A stretch of 64,000 nt of DNA from RGIG4140 sp045614025 (GCA_045614025.1 JAZLCE010000017.1:1-64000), one strand, 5' to 3'; positions 51,713 through 61,374 are shown, counted from the first letter of the stretch. Program-made: numbers and translations. Notes: generated by a model from the letters alone, not told the origin.

Positions 51713-53377
51713 ATGACAACTCTTTTATCTGAAATTCAAGATGATTTAATTCAAAATGATTTAGATGGTGTTTTAATTCTTAAAAGTGATCCATTTTTAT
51801 CAGGGTATTATGCTCCTTATAAAGATCGCCTGAAAGATGTTAGTTCTTTTTCTGGATCAGATGGAGTTGCCCTTGTTTTAAAACAAGATGGCATATTGTT
51901 TGTTGATTCAAGATATACAGAGCAAGCTAAAATCCAATCTGATTTTAAAGTTTTTGAAGTGCCATCAGAAACAAGACTTTCCCTTTGGATGAAAGAAAAT
52001 ATGAAAGGGAAAAAAGTTTTATTTGATGATAAAGTTCATTCACTTGAATGGGTTGAACAAATGAATGTTCTTTTAAAAGAATCTCATGTCACTTTGATTT
52101 CAGATGAAAAAAGATTGTTTGATAAATGGTTTAAACCTGTTTCATTTAAACAAGATTTATTTGATTATGATATTTTGTTTTTAGGAAGTTCTTCTGATGA
52201 AAAAATAAAAAAAGTTCAAGCTTATTTAAATGAAAAGAATTTAGATGCGCTTTTTATCCTTTCTCCTGAAAATGCATCTTGGTTATTAAATAAAAGAGAT
52301 AAAAACAAAAGTGATTATCCAGTTGTTTATAAAAGATTGATTGTGATGAAAAATGGGGATGTTTTAGATTTTGATGAAAATATTAAAGCATTAAAAGGTT
52401 TAAAAACAGCGGTTGATTTAAAAAAGGCAAGTCTTTATTTGGTTAATGAACTTAAAAAGAATAATGTTTTTATTCAGCATGAAACGGAAATTATTGATGA
52501 ATTAAAAGCGCAGAAAAACAATATTGAAATTCAAAACATTAAAAATGCTTGTTTATTTGAAAGTGTTGTAATTTCAAAATTTTTAGCATTTGTTGAACAG
52601 AATAAAAAAACAATCACGGAAATAGATTGTGATGAAAAATTAAAAGAATTGCGTTCCTTATCCCCTCTTTATTTTCACGATAGTTTTCAAACAATTGCTG
52701 CAAGTGGATCTCATGCTGCACAAGCTCACTATGCTGCAACAAAAGAAACAAACGCAAAAATTATTGATTATCCAATGCTTTTGGTTGATACGGGTGGGCA
52801 TTATTTAAATGGGACAACGGATATGACAAGAACAATTGCTATTGGTTCTGTTACCCCATTGATGAAACAAAGGTATACAGAGGTTTTAAAAGGGCATATT
52901 CAAGTGGCCTTATCTTCTTTAAAAGAAGGTGACTCAACAGCGTTGATGGATGAAAAAGCGCATCAATATTTGCGTGATTCCGGGGTTGATTATTATCATT
53001 CAACGGGGCATGGGATTGGAATGATGCTTGGGGTTCATGAATATCCACCAGCCATTCATGCAAAAGATGAAAAAGGGTTAAAAGCGGGAATGGTATTTTC
53101 AAATGAGCCAGCCTATTATTCAGCTGAAGAAGGATTTGGTATTCGTTTGGAAAATATGCTTTTTTCTGTGAAAAAAGAAGATGGTGGTTTAGAATTTGAA
53201 AATTTATTGTTTATTCCATTTGATTATCGTTTGGTTGATTTTGAATTATTATCAGATCAAGAAAAAGAATGGTTAAAAATATATCATCAAAAAATTAAAG
53301 ATATTATCTTGCCAAATTTAACGGATGATGAAAAAGAAATTTTAATGTCATTTATATTGGCATTTGTGAAAGGATAA
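51713..53377 (+). CDS. M24 metallopeptidase, Xaa-Pro aminopeptidase type
   Basis: 554 residues. Two creatinase-type N-terminal domains (about 1-290) precede a pita-bread catalytic domain. The metal-ligand segments are present: Asp residues in VDTGGHYLNGTTDMTR, His in HSTGHGIG, Glu in SNEPAYY and Glu in GIRLENM. It removes N-terminal residues before proline, and the C-terminal extension of about 60 residues matches the long APP form. It lies between prmA and smpB in one operon. Confidence 0.93.
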   Translation: MTTLLSEIQDDLIQNDLDGVLILKSDPFLSGYYAPYKDRLKDVSSFSGSDGVALVLKQDGILFVDSRYTEQAKIQSDFKVFEVPSETRLSLWMKENMKGKKVLFDDKVHSLEWVEQMNVLLKESHVTLISDEKRLFDKWFKPVSFKQDLFDYDILFLGSSSDEKIKKVQAYLNEKNLDALFILSPENASWLLNKRDKNKSDYPVVYKRLIVMKNGDVLDFDENIKALKGLKTAVDLKKASLYLVNELKKNNVFIQHETEIIDELKAQKNNIEIQNIKNACLFESVVISKFLAFVEQNKKTITEIDCDEKLKELRSLSPLYFHDSFQTIAASGSHAAQAHYAATKETNAKIIDYPMLLVDTGGHYLNGTTDMTRTIAIGSVTPLMKQRYTEVLKGHIQVALSSLKEGDSTALMDEKAHQYLRDSGVDYYHSTGHGIGMMLGVHEYPPAIHAKDEKGLKAGMVFSNEPAYYSAEEGFGIRLENMLFSVKKEDGGLEFENLLFIPFDYRLVDFELLSDQEKEWLKIYHQKIKDIILPNLTDDEKEILMSFILAFVKG

Positions 53378-53381
53378 AAAA

Positions 53382-53867
53382 GTGGCAAAACTTATTTCAA
53401 CAGGAACGGTTGCAACAAATAGAAAAGCCCGTTTTAATTATGAAATTTTAGAAACATTTGAAGCTGGAATTGTTTTAACTGGTGGGGAAGTGAAATCTTT
53501 GCGGGCAGGACATGCCACAATTAACGAAAGTTATGCAGATACTGAAAACAGAGAGTTGTTTTTGATTAATGCGCATATTGCTGAATATTTGGGATCAAAA
53601 GGTGGTTTTGTGCAAGAAAAATCATCTCGTCCACGTAAGCTTTTATTGCATGAAAAAGAGCTGAATAAAATTTTTGCAGCTATTGAGCAAAAGGGAAAAA
53701 CGGTTATTCCTTTAGAGCTTTATTTTAACTCTAGGGGCGTTGCAAAAGTTAAAATTGCGTTGGCAACTGGTAAAAATATGGCAGATAAGCGCGAAGACAT
53801 TAAAAAACGCGATTGGAATCGCGATAAGCAACGCATTTTAGCTCATTATAATAATGGAAAAAGATAG
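53382..53867 (+). CDS. smpB: SmpB, tmRNA-binding protein
   Basis: 161 residues from a GTG start four bases after the M24 gene, with AAAGGA upstream. RKARFNYEILETFEAGIVLTG and GGEVKSLRAGHATINESY are the usual SmpB features, and the C-terminal tail (KKRDWNRDKQRIL) enters the mRNA channel of stalled ribosomes. It delivers tmRNA; released proteins are then tagged for ClpXP. No ssrA gene was found in this window. Confidence 0.96.
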   Translation: MAKLISTGTVATNRKARFNYEILETFEAGIVLTGGEVKSLRAGHATINESYADTENRELFLINAHIAEYLGSKGGFVQEKSSRPRKLLLHEKELNKIFAAIEQKGKTVIPLELYFNSRGVAKVKIALATGKNMADKREDIKKRDWNRDKQRILAHYNNGKR

Positions 53868-53884
53868 TTAAAAAATTAATAAAG

Positions 53885-53914
53885 ACCCTTGTTTATAAAA
53901 AAACAAGGGTTTTT
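53885..53914 (+). terminator. Terminator of prmA-pepP-smpB
   Basis: ACCCTTGTTT and AAACAAGGGT arms followed by T residues. Confidence 0.9.
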
Positions 53915-53945
53915 CTTTGACTGTTTTTAATATTGACAAAAAAGA

Positions 53946-53974
53946 TTGACAATTTTGTTATTTTATGATATAAT
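53946..53974 (+). promoter_or_regulatory. Consensus promoter of the SF2 helicase gene
   Basis: Perfect TTGACA (53946-53951), a 17-base spacer and perfect TATAAT (53969-53974), the strongest promoter match I see in the window. Confidence 0.85.
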
Positions 53975-53999
53975 TGCAAAAATTTTAGAGGGGAATCAT

Positions 54000-56510
54000 A
54001 TGAAACAACAAAATTTTAATGCGCTTATTCATGGATTAAAAACTTTTTTACCAAGTGTTGATTTAAGGTCTGCACAAAAAGATATTTTTGAAGAATTTTT
54101 ATCAAGAACAGATGAAAATTTAACCAAAGGCTTTTTTGATCTTGCCACTGGTTTTGGCAAAACCAGAATGATGAATGTTTTGACCGAGGGGTATTTATCT
54201 CAAAATCCAAAAGGAAAAGTTGTGGTTGTTGTGCCAACCCAAAGTTTGATTAAAGATGAAAATGGCGAGGGGATGATTAAGCGCTTTCAAGATTTTCATC
54301 AAATGTATCATTCTGAACCATTAAGCATTGGTTCTTTTTATTCGTATGGTAAAGATACAACCAGCAATGTTATTGTAACAACTTATTCTTCACTCAATAC
54401 CTTTGCTAACAACATTAACCCAAAAGAAGTTGGCCTTTTGTTGTTGGATGAAGCTCACCACTCATTGTCTGAAAAAAGAATGGATGCGATCAAAGAATTT
54501 TCAAATGCTTGTTGTTATGGTTTAACGGCAACGCCAGCTTATTCCCCAGATAAAAATTTGGAAAATTTGTTAGGTTCAGTTATTGCTGAAATGAATACGG
54601 TTCAAGCCGTAAAAGATGGATTGCTTACGCCTTGTAAAAATGTTTTGCTTTCATCTAAAATTAAGGTGGACTTGAGTTCTATTTCAAAAACAAGAACAGG
54701 TGAATATAATGAAGCCGAACTTGAAAAAGTGCTTTCTCAAGCTCTGAAATCTTATCAAGAAAATGGAAATGCAAAAAATTGGAAAAATGTGCATGAGTTA
54801 ATTGCAAATGAAATTGCTATGTTTTATCAAAACTATGTGGATGAAACGGTTGGTAAAGTTCAAGGTAAAAAATGCATGATTAACTGTCGCTCTCAAGCAG
54901 AAGCAAAATTACAGGCCAGAGCGTTAAATAAATTGTTTGGGAAAACAGTTGCAGGTACTTGGACAACGGATACAAAAGATAAAACAATTTTGAATAAATT
55001 TGTGAATGGTGATTTACCTATTTTGTGCCAGGTTGGGAAACTCTCTGAAGGGTTTGATATGCCTAAATTGGATATGTGTATCAACTATCCAACTTGTTCC
55101 AGAGTGGTTGAAGCACAACGTGGGGGGCGTGTTTTGCGTCTTAATCCAGAAAATGAAAATAAGTTTTCTCTGATTGTGGATGTTGTTTTTGCGCATCCAG
55201 ATTATGATAACCCAATTTTGTCTTCGCATACCAATGGGCAAGTGCTCTATCGTGATATTACAAATAAAAGTGTGATGCTAAAAGATAAAAAGTTAGAGGA
55301 TCGGGCGGGTGTTTTAAAAACACAAGAGAGAAAAGAGCGAGAGTCATCCAATCTATTACTTGAAGCTTTTGATATTTTTTCCAATATTGAAGAGTTGATT
55401 ACACTTGAAAATGAGGCAGATATTGAACTTAAAGATCAAAATCTTCCATTAAAAAGAGACGGGATGAAATCATCTCTTGATTTAAAACGTTTGTTAGGTA
55501 AAACCGATGTTTTTTACAAGAAACAGTTACAAAAATATTATGATGAAAATAGAACTTTTGAAGTTGATGGTGTCCAATATCCATTGGTAGAAAAAGTAAA
55601 GTCAGGATCGAAAATAGCCTTGGTTTTGCATGAACACAAAAATGCTCTTGAAACATTTAAAAAACTGTTGAAAAAAGATGGAAATGATCTTGATATTCCA
55701 GTAAAAAGAGACGGGATGAAATCTACTACAGAGTTAATTTTGTTGTTTAAAAAAAATGGTGCATTTTTTGCAGAAAAACTACAAAAATATTATGAAGAAA
55801 ATAAAATGTTTGAGGTTGATGGGATTCAATATCCATTGGTAGAAAAAGTAAAGTCAGGATCGAAAATTGTATTGGCTTTGCATGAACATGAAAATGCATT
55901 AAAAGTATTCAAAAAGCTTTTATTAAGTAGTGTTTGTAACGTTCCTGAAAAAAGAAATGGTATGAAAACACGATATGATTTAGCCTTGATGTTGAATAGA
56001 AGTCGTTTCTTTTTTTCAAAATGGTTACAAAAATATTATAATGAAAATAGAATTTTTGAGGTTGATGGAGTTCAATATCCGTTGGTTGAAAAAGTTAAAT
56101 CAGGTGGGTGCATTACATTAGCTTTGTCTGAGCATACAAAGGCTTTTGAAATTTTTAAAAAACTTTTGGAAAAAGAGGGTCTTGTTTTTGATGTTCCTGC
56201 TAAAAGAAAGAAAATGAAATCCAGCTTTGATTTAACAATATTATTTCATAAAACAACAGCTTTTTTTCCAAGGTGGTTGCAAAAATATTATGATGAAAAC
56301 AAAACTTTTGAGGTTGATGGAGTTCAATATCCATTGGTTGAAAAAGTTAAATCAGGTGGGGGCATTACATTAGCTCTTCATGAACATCCATTGGCACTTG
56401 AAACATTTAAAAAGTTATTAGAAAAAGATGGCATTGTTTTGAAAGAAAGAAAAATTGCTTCTCAAAAACAAAATCTTTTACCCATTCAAAAGAAGCAAAA
56501 AAGGCGATAA
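54000..56510 (+). CDS. SF2 helicase with four C-terminal repeats, unknown role
   Basis: 836 residues from the ATG at 54000 with AGAGGGG upstream. The helicase core has Walker A ATGFGKT (49-55), DEAH (150-153), a TAT motif III (GLTATPA, about 179-185), and motif VI QRGGRVLRL in the second RecA domain. It therefore belongs to the broad DEAD/DEAH restriction-type group. From about residue 485 four repeats of 82-84 residues begin with KR(D/N/K)xMKS and contain LQKYYDEN, FEVDGVQYPLVEKVKSG and HEHxxALETFKKLL. The repeats are not a domain I recognise and could bind nucleic acid. The AT content matches its neighbours. An orphan gene, possibly defence-related. Confidence 0.85.
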   Translation: MKQQNFNALIHGLKTFLPSVDLRSAQKDIFEEFLSRTDENLTKGFFDLATGFGKTRMMNVLTEGYLSQNPKGKVVVVVPTQSLIKDENGEGMIKRFQDFHQMYHSEPLSIGSFYSYGKDTTSNVIVTTYSSLNTFANNINPKEVGLLLLDEAHHSLSEKRMDAIKEFSNACCYGLTATPAYSPDKNLENLLGSVIAEMNTVQAVKDGLLTPCKNVLLSSKIKVDLSSISKTRTGEYNEAELEKVLSQALKSYQENGNAKNWKNVHELIANEIAMFYQNYVDETVGKVQGKKCMINCRSQAEAKLQARALNKLFGKTVAGTWTTDTKDKTILNKFVNGDLPILCQVGKLSEGFDMPKLDMCINYPTCSRVVEAQRGGRVLRLNPENENKFSLIVDVVFAHPDYDNPILSSHTNGQVLYRDITNKSVMLKDKKLEDRAGVLKTQERKERESSNLLLEAFDIFSNIEELITLENEADIELKDQNLPLKRDGMKSSLDLKRLLGKTDVFYKKQLQKYYDENRTFEVDGVQYPLVEKVKSGSKIALVLHEHKNALETFKKLLKKDGNDLDIPVKRDGMKSTTELILLFKKNGAFFAEKLQKYYEENKMFEVDGIQYPLVEKVKSGSKIVLALHEHENALKVFKKLLLSSVCNVPEKRNGMKTRYDLALMLNRSRFFFSKWLQKYYNENRIFEVDGVQYPLVEKVKSGGCITLALSEHTKAFEIFKKLLEKEGLVFDVPAKRKKMKSSFDLTILFHKTTAFFPRWLQKYYDENKTFEVDGVQYPLVEKVKSGGGITLALHEHPLALETFKKLLEKDGIVLKERKIASQKQNLLPIQKKQKRR
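55452..56450 (+). repeat. Four tandem 246-252 bp repeats within the helicase gene
   Basis: Units begin at 55452, 55704, 55950 and 56202. Unit boundaries stay in frame. The core encoding FEVDGVQYPLVEKVKSG is almost the same in all four, while the start and the middle third vary. Units 1 and 2 share GSKI after KVKS, and units 3 and 4 share GGxIT, so pairwise duplication is likely. Confidence 0.93.
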
Positions 56511-56532
56511 AAAGCTACTGATTTTTGTTAAC

Positions 56533-56565
56533 AAAAACCCACTGAAAGTAAACAGTGGGTTTTAT
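56533..56565. terminator. Bidirectional terminator, helicase / der
   Basis: AAAACCCACTG-AAAGTAAA-CAGTGGGTTTT at a convergent junction. Confidence 0.93.
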
Positions 56566-56567
56566 GT

Positions 56568-58064
56568 TTATTTGCGTCTTTTTTCTCTATGCAAAGATTT
56601 TGGACCTTGTTTAACTTTGGATTTTGGCTTTGGTTTGCCTTTTGTTTGTTTTTTTTCCATAATCTTTGCCTTTTTCTTAATTGAGGCACGTTCTTTGGCT
56701 TTTTCAGCATAAGGGTTTTCGCGTTTTCTCATATGAATTCTGATTGGCACACCAACCAAACCATAGCGTTCTCTCAACCCGTTTGAAAGATATCTTAAAT
56801 AAGATTCTGGCAATTGATCTGGATTGCTTGAAAAGATCACAAAGGTTGGTGGGCGTTTTGAAACCTGTGTCATATATTTCATTGGAATGCGTCTACCATT
56901 GCTTGCAACAGGGGTTGGGTGTGCTTGAGTCATTTCTTGTAAGAATGTGTTAAGTTTATGCGTTGGCACACGTTTGTTCCAAAGTTTATACATTTCAAAC
57001 ACATCGCTCATCAATCGGTCTAAACCATAACCTGTTTTGCCAGAAATTGTGTGAACAGGAATGCCTTTAACCTGTTGCAATGATTCAACCAATTTTTCTT
57101 TTAATCGATGTAAAACTTGTTGTGGATTTTCAATGGAATCCCATTTATTTAAAGCAATTAAAAGAACGCGGCCTTCATTTAAAACTTTTGAAGCAATAAT
57201 CAAGTCTTGTTTTTCCATTGGAACATTGGCATCTAAAACCAAAATAACAACTTCGGCAAAATCAATGCTTGTATTTGTATCTTGTGCAGAAATTTCTTCT
57301 ACTTGATTAGTAACTTTTCCTCTTTTTCTAAGACCAGCGGTATCTGTTAATAAAATTTCATTTCCTCTCCAATTCCAAGGAATTGTAATGGCATCCCGTG
57401 TAACGCCAGCTTCTGGTCCTGTGAGCAAGCGTTCTTGACCCAAAAGTTGGTTCACAAGAGTTGACTTTCCAACATTTGGACGGCCAACAATAGCTAATTT
57501 TAATGGTTTAATTTTTGGTTCTTCTTCAACAACTTCTTCATCTTCAAAGAAATCATCATCCTCTTCGTCTTCATCGCCTTCTTTTGGAGGGTTGATCAGC
57601 ATTTTTAATTCTTGATATAAATCGCTGATACCAACGCCATGTTCGCCAGAAATTTTAAGCGGAGATCCAAGGCCAAGCGCATAAAAATCACCAGTGTGTT
57701 GTTGCCCTTCTGCTTTGTTGGCAAGTAAAATAACTGGTTTATCAACCATTCTTAATTCAGTTGCCATTTTTTCATCTAAAGTTGTTAACCCACTACGCGC
57801 ATCCACAACAGCTAAAATAATATCAGCTTCCTCAATTGCCATTTGTGTTTGTCGCCACATGGCTTTTGCTAAAGATGATGAATCTTCAAGACCTGCCGTA
57901 TCAATTACTCTAAACGAAATATCGCCGAGTGTCGCTGTTCCTTCTTTTCGGTCTCTTGTAACACCTGGTTCATCATGAACAATCGCAAGCTTTTTTTTGC
58001 AAAGTCTGTTAAAAAGCGTTGATTTTCCGACGTTTGTTCTTCCTACAATCGCAACTGTTTTCAT
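56568..58064 (-). CDS. der: GTPase Der (EngA), ribosome assembly
   Basis: 498 residues with two GTPase domains in tandem, as only Der has: GRTNVGKST (7-15) and DTAGLEDSS, then GRPNVGKST (about 194-202) and DTAGLRKRG. An acidic linker rich in Asp and Glu (about 160-180) joins them, and a KH-like domain plus basic tail (Lys-rich, last 40 residues) completes the protein. It is needed for 50S subunit maturation. It is last in an operon with the TPR and BamB-like genes. Confidence 0.96.
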   Translation of the reverse strand: MKTVAIVGRTNVGKSTLFNRLCKKKLAIVHDEPGVTRDRKEGTATLGDISFRVIDTAGLEDSSSLAKAMWRQTQMAIEEADIILAVVDARSGLTTLDEKMATELRMVDKPVILLANKAEGQQHTGDFYALGLGSPLKISGEHGVGISDLYQELKMLINPPKEGDEDEEDDDFFEDEEVVEEEPKIKPLKLAIVGRPNVGKSTLVNQLLGQERLLTGPEAGVTRDAITIPWNWRGNEILLTDTAGLRKRGKVTNQVEEISAQDTNTSIDFAEVVILVLDANVPMEKQDLIIASKVLNEGRVLLIALNKWDSIENPQQVLHRLKEKLVESLQQVKGIPVHTISGKTGYGLDRLMSDVFEMYKLWNKRVPTHKLNTFLQEMTQAHPTPVASNGRRIPMKYMTQVSKRPPTFVIFSSNPDQLPESYLRYLSNGLRERYGLVGVPIRIHMRKRENPYAEKAKERASIKKKAKIMEKKQTKGKPKPKSKVKQGPKSLHREKRRK

Positions 58065-58073
58065 TTTATTCCT

Positions 58074-59348
58074 TTATCTATACATGATTAAATCGGCTTT
58101 ATCCGTATAAATCAACACTTGATTGTCATAGCAAATTGGTGTTGAAAATGGTTTATCGGATAATTCTTTTAAAACTTCTTCTCCCGTTTTCATGTTGAAA
58201 ATAATTCTATCCCCTTCGCCAGAATAAATAAGCAAATGTTCGTTTGCCATAACTGGAGTAAACCAGCGAACTTGTTTTTGAGTTTTGCTATATAAATCTT
58301 TTTCCCAAATGAGTTTGCCAGTATATTTATTTAAAGCAACAACGGTATCTTTATTTGTTATCATAAAAAGAATATCTCCTGAAATAACAGGTGTTGTTTG
58401 CCCGCCAATTGGTTGAGTGAAAATTTCTTCACCAGTATCTAAATGGAAAGCTCCCATTTGATGCGCATTTCCAATCAAATAAACAACTTTTCCTTCAATA
58501 ACTGGAGAGGCTAATACATGTCCTAAATCTGCAATCTTATTAAAGGTGCGATAGGAAAGCAAAATATTTGACCATTTTGGTTCGCCTGTGTCAGTGTTAA
58601 AGGCAATGATTTCTCCATTGGAAAAAGGAACAACAATAGTTTTATTTTGAATGGCTGGAATTCCCATGCCAAGCAAATTTGTTTCTGTTTCCATGTTTTT
58701 ATAATTCCAAACAAGTTCACCATCTTTTGTGCTTAAAGCTAACAATTCGTTATTTGCGGAAAGCACAAACAATTTGTTATCATAAATAACTGGTGAAGAA
58801 CGAAGAATCTTTTCAGTATCTTTTTGCCAGATGATATCGCCTTCAGGTTCAACGGCATAAATAATTCCATCGCCAGAAACAACATAAATCAATTTATTAT
58901 AATAAGCAAGTCCAATGCTTGCAACAGCAGGCATATCTTTATCATCTCTTAAAGACATGTCCCAAATAACATCGCCATCTTTACTTGTTTTTGTTAATTT
59001 TAATTGACTGTCTAATGTATAAATCATCCCATCATGAATAACAGGGGCTGGCAAATGAATGAAGCTTGATGAAATTCCTTTGCCAACATTTTCATCCCAT
59101 GATTTTTCTTTCCAACCGCTAATTGTTGCATGAGGGACCTTATTTTGAATATTTTGATTTAAAAAATTCCATTCTGTTATAATTTTAGGGTTGCCTAAAT
59201 TTAAAACAGATGTTTCTTTTTCAATCTGTTGTGTTTCAAGTTTAACTTGAATGGCTTCTCTTCCTTCTTTTGGGGCTCCTTTTTTTGTTTGCGCACACCC
59301 AGAAACCAAAAGAGCCATAGCACAGACGGCAAAAACAAGATGTTTCAT
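58074..59348 (-). CDS. BamB-like outer-membrane lipoprotein, PQQ-type propeller
   Basis: 424 residues. The signal peptide ends in the lipobox LVSGC with lipidated Cys18. The mature part has repeated beta-propeller blades with GEPKW, GELVW and GKLIW-type motifs (PQQ repeats), as in BamB of the BAM complex. The place next to der and a TPR gene is as in other Proteobacteria. BamB would help insert the barrels of the autotransporters in this window. Gap to der 9 bases, to the TPR gene 13. Confidence 0.9.
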   Translation of the reverse strand: MKHLVFAVCAMALLVSGCAQTKKGAPKEGREAIQVKLETQQIEKETSVLNLGNPKIITEWNFLNQNIQNKVPHATISGWKEKSWDENVGKGISSSFIHLPAPVIHDGMIYTLDSQLKLTKTSKDGDVIWDMSLRDDKDMPAVASIGLAYYNKLIYVVSGDGIIYAVEPEGDIIWQKDTEKILRSSPVIYDNKLFVLSANNELLALSTKDGELVWNYKNMETETNLLGMGIPAIQNKTIVVPFSNGEIIAFNTDTGEPKWSNILLSYRTFNKIADLGHVLASPVIEGKVVYLIGNAHQMGAFHLDTGEEIFTQPIGGQTTPVISGDILFMITNKDTVVALNKYTGKLIWEKDLYSKTQKQVRWFTPVMANEHLLIYSGEGDRIIFNMKTGEEVLKELSDKPFSTPICYDNQVLIYTDKADLIMYR

Positions 59349-59361
59349 AAAATCTCCTTTT

Positions 59362-60042
59362 TTACATGCCGGATAAAAGCATATTCATCCGATCGGTTGC
59401 GTTTGGTGTTAAATTAGGATTTAAAAGAGCGTCTTGCAATATTTTTAAAGCTTCTTCTTTCTTGTTTGCTTTTAAAAGAAGAGCGGTTTTTAATTCGATT
59501 GCAGAGGCAAAATAAGCACTGTTTTGATTTAAAAGAGGTGTTAATAATGAAAGAAGTTCATCAATATTTCCTGATTCAACTTGATGACCAACATAGCTGA
59601 GTAATGCAACATTTTTAAGGGCTTCAGGAGCGTTCTTTGTTTCAAAAACAGCCTTTAAAATTGTTAAAGCTTCTGTTTGGTTATTATTTGATAAATAAAT
59701 GCCAGCTTTTTTGAGCTCAGCTAAATACTTATAATCAGTTTTTGCTGTTTTAGAAAGCAAATTTAAATCATTTAAAGCAGCTTCTTTTTCGCCCTTTGCA
59801 TTTAAAACTGCGGCTTTTTCAAATAAATTTGATTCGGTTAAACGAACTTGTTTATGCCAAGAAAGATACATTTCTGTTCCCGCAACACTCACAATAACTG
59901 CAACAACACCGCCGATGAGCAAAAAACGATATTTGTTCCAAAAATTAAGTAATCTTTCTTTTTGAAGCTCTTCTTCAACTTCGCGGTCTAAAATGGCTTG
60001 TTGAATGCGCTCAATTTCATCTTGGGTTTGTTGTTTTTTCAT
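59362..60042 (-). CDS. YfgM-like membrane protein with TPR domain
   Basis: 226 residues. A charged cytoplasmic N-terminus (about 1-32) is followed by one membrane helix (about 34-54) and a periplasmic helical TPR-like domain with EALTIL and EALKIL repeats. It matches the ancillary SecYEG subunit YfgM, whose gene precedes bamB-der in many Proteobacteria. It is the first gene of this operon and probably hands secreted proteins to periplasmic chaperones. Confidence 0.87.
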   Translation of the reverse strand: MKKQQTQDEIERIQQAILDREVEEELQKERLLNFWNKYRFLLIGGVVAVIVSVAGTEMYLSWHKQVRLTESNLFEKAAVLNAKGEKEAALNDLNLLSKTAKTDYKYLAELKKAGIYLSNNNQTEALTILKAVFETKNAPEALKNVALLSYVGHQVESGNIDELLSLLTPLLNQNSAYFASAIELKTALLLKANKKEEALKILQDALLNPNLTPNATDRMNMLLSGM

Positions 60043-60143
60043 CTTCTAAGTCCTTTTTATTGTTTAAATTTTTTATGGATTTTACCAAAAAACATTTATA
60101 ATTGCAATCTTTTTAATAAAGAGCTGTTTAAAAAGAAGGTAAT

Positions 60144-60929
60144 TTACTTTGTCTTTTTTTCCTTTTGAGGTAAATATTCAAAAATTGGATTGGTTAAAAC
60201 ACGGGGTAGGGCGGTAAGTAAGGCAATTAAAAAATGCATAATCATTGGAAATGCAATAATGCCTTTATTTCTTAAGATTCCTCTTTGAATAATGACAGCG
60301 GCTTTTTCAGGTTGCATTAAAAAAGGCATTTTGAAAACATTTTTATCCGTGAGAGGTGTTTTAACAAACCCAGGGCAAATAACGTTTACTTTAATATTGT
60401 TTGGTTTTAATGCGCCTCTTAAAGCTTCACCCCATGCTTTAACAAAGTTTTTTGATGAAGAATAGGCAGGGCAATTCATTAATCCTCTAAATCCGGCAAT
60501 GGAGCTCATAAGCGCAATTTGACCAAACCCTTGTGTTTTAAAAAGATCAATAACGGGTAAAACTGTGTTGATAACGCCATAAATGTTTGTGTCAAAAATT
60601 TGTCGGATAGATTCTTCAGAATCTTCTTTTCCAAGAACGCCACCTGAAACGCCAGCATTTGCAATTAAAAGTTCAATCGGTTTGATTTTGTGCGCTTCTA
60701 AAACCGCGTTTTTGGAAGCTTCTTTATCGGTTGCATCAAATAAAAATAAATGAACAAAAGCTCCTTTTTCTTCGCATATTGATGTTGTTTGTTGAAGGCG
60801 TTCTTTATTTCTTCCACATAAAAAAAGCGTGATGCCTGGTTCGGCAAATTGAATGGCAATTGCCTTTCCAATGCCACTTGAAGCACCAGTGATAAAGATT
60901 GATTTCGGTGAAGTAATAACTTTTTTCAT
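60144..60929 (-). CDS. Short-chain dehydrogenase/reductase
   Basis: 261 residues. The cofactor motif TGASSGIGKA (about 16-25) has the classical SDR form, the NAGVSGG segment is at about 90-96, and the catalytic Ser (MSSIAG), Tyr and Lys (YSSSK) are present. A hydrophobic C-terminal segment (about 222-245) suggests membrane association. Substrate unknown. Separate transcription unit reading away from tRNA-Leu. Confidence 0.88.
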   Translation of the reverse strand: MKKVITSPKSIFITGASSGIGKAIAIQFAEPGITLFLCGRNKERLQQTTSICEEKGAFVHLFLFDATDKEASKNAVLEAHKIKPIELLIANAGVSGGVLGKEDSEESIRQIFDTNIYGVINTVLPVIDLFKTQGFGQIALMSSIAGFRGLMNCPAYSSSKNFVKAWGEALRGALKPNNIKVNVICPGFVKTPLTDKNVFKMPFLMQPEKAAVIIQRGILRNKGIIAFPMIMHFLIALLTALPRVLTNPIFEYLPQKEKKTK

Positions 60930-60957
60930 TTTTTTTATCCTTTTTTTTAAAAAACGC

Positions 60958-60985
60958 TTGACATTGAATTATAAATAAGTATAAT
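60958..60985 (+). promoter_or_regulatory. Promoter of tRNA-Leu(CAA)
   Basis: Perfect TTGACA (60958-60963), a 16-base spacer and TATAAT (60980-60985). Confidence 0.8.
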
Positions 60986-61007
60986 GAACTTGTCTAGCAA
61001 AAAAGAT

Positions 61008-61094
61008 GCCTCTATGGCGAAACTGGTAGACGCGACAGACTCAAAATCTGTTGACCGCAAGGTCATGCTGGTTCAAGTCCGGCTAGAGGTACCA
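61008..61094 (+). tRNA. tRNA-Leu (anticodon CAA)
   Basis: GCCTCTA pairs with TAGAGGT (one G-T pair), the anticodon loop CTCAAAA carries CAA, and there is a long variable arm and encoded CCA. It marks the left edge of the tRNA-linked segment that carries the nuclease-helicase gene. Confidence 0.97.
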
Positions 61095-61230
61095 AAAATT
61101 AAAACCACCCACATCGGGTGGTTTTTTTATTCCTTTTCAAACGCTTATGCCGGTTCGATAATAGTTCGATTGTGGAGGGCTTGTTTTGGAAGTTTATCGA
61201 ACTTTTAGGAGGATATTTTGCTATAAAACA
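61089..61230 (+). repeat. tRNA 3' end and downstream region, direct-repeat copy A
   Basis: GTACCAAAA, a terminator stem, TTCGATA, and a 17-base exact match TTTTGGAAGTTTATCGA (61184-61200), ending GATATTTTGCTATAAAACA. The order recurs at 63630-63772 with base changes. Stem arms are CCACCC/GGGTGG here and CTCCC/GGGAG in copy B, so both keep pairing. Confidence 0.8.
61099..61128 (+). terminator. Terminator of tRNA-Leu(CAA)
   Basis: AAACCACCC-ACATC-GGGTGGTTT followed by T residues. Confidence 0.9.
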
Positions 61231-61374
61231 GGCGCTTGTTCTGAGTGAAATTTCAGTTGAGATCCCATGATTAAAATGAGAAATATATAAAAAAATAATG
61301 AAATTAAAAAAAATACATGCTATGCTTTCTCAAAATCAAAGGCAAATTGTTTTAAATTTCGAAAGGAATTGTCC

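Noticed and set aside
55452..56450. CRISPR-like or other non-coding tandem array
   Set aside because: The 246-252 bp units stay in frame inside one long gene and vary as protein repeats do, so they are coding repeats.
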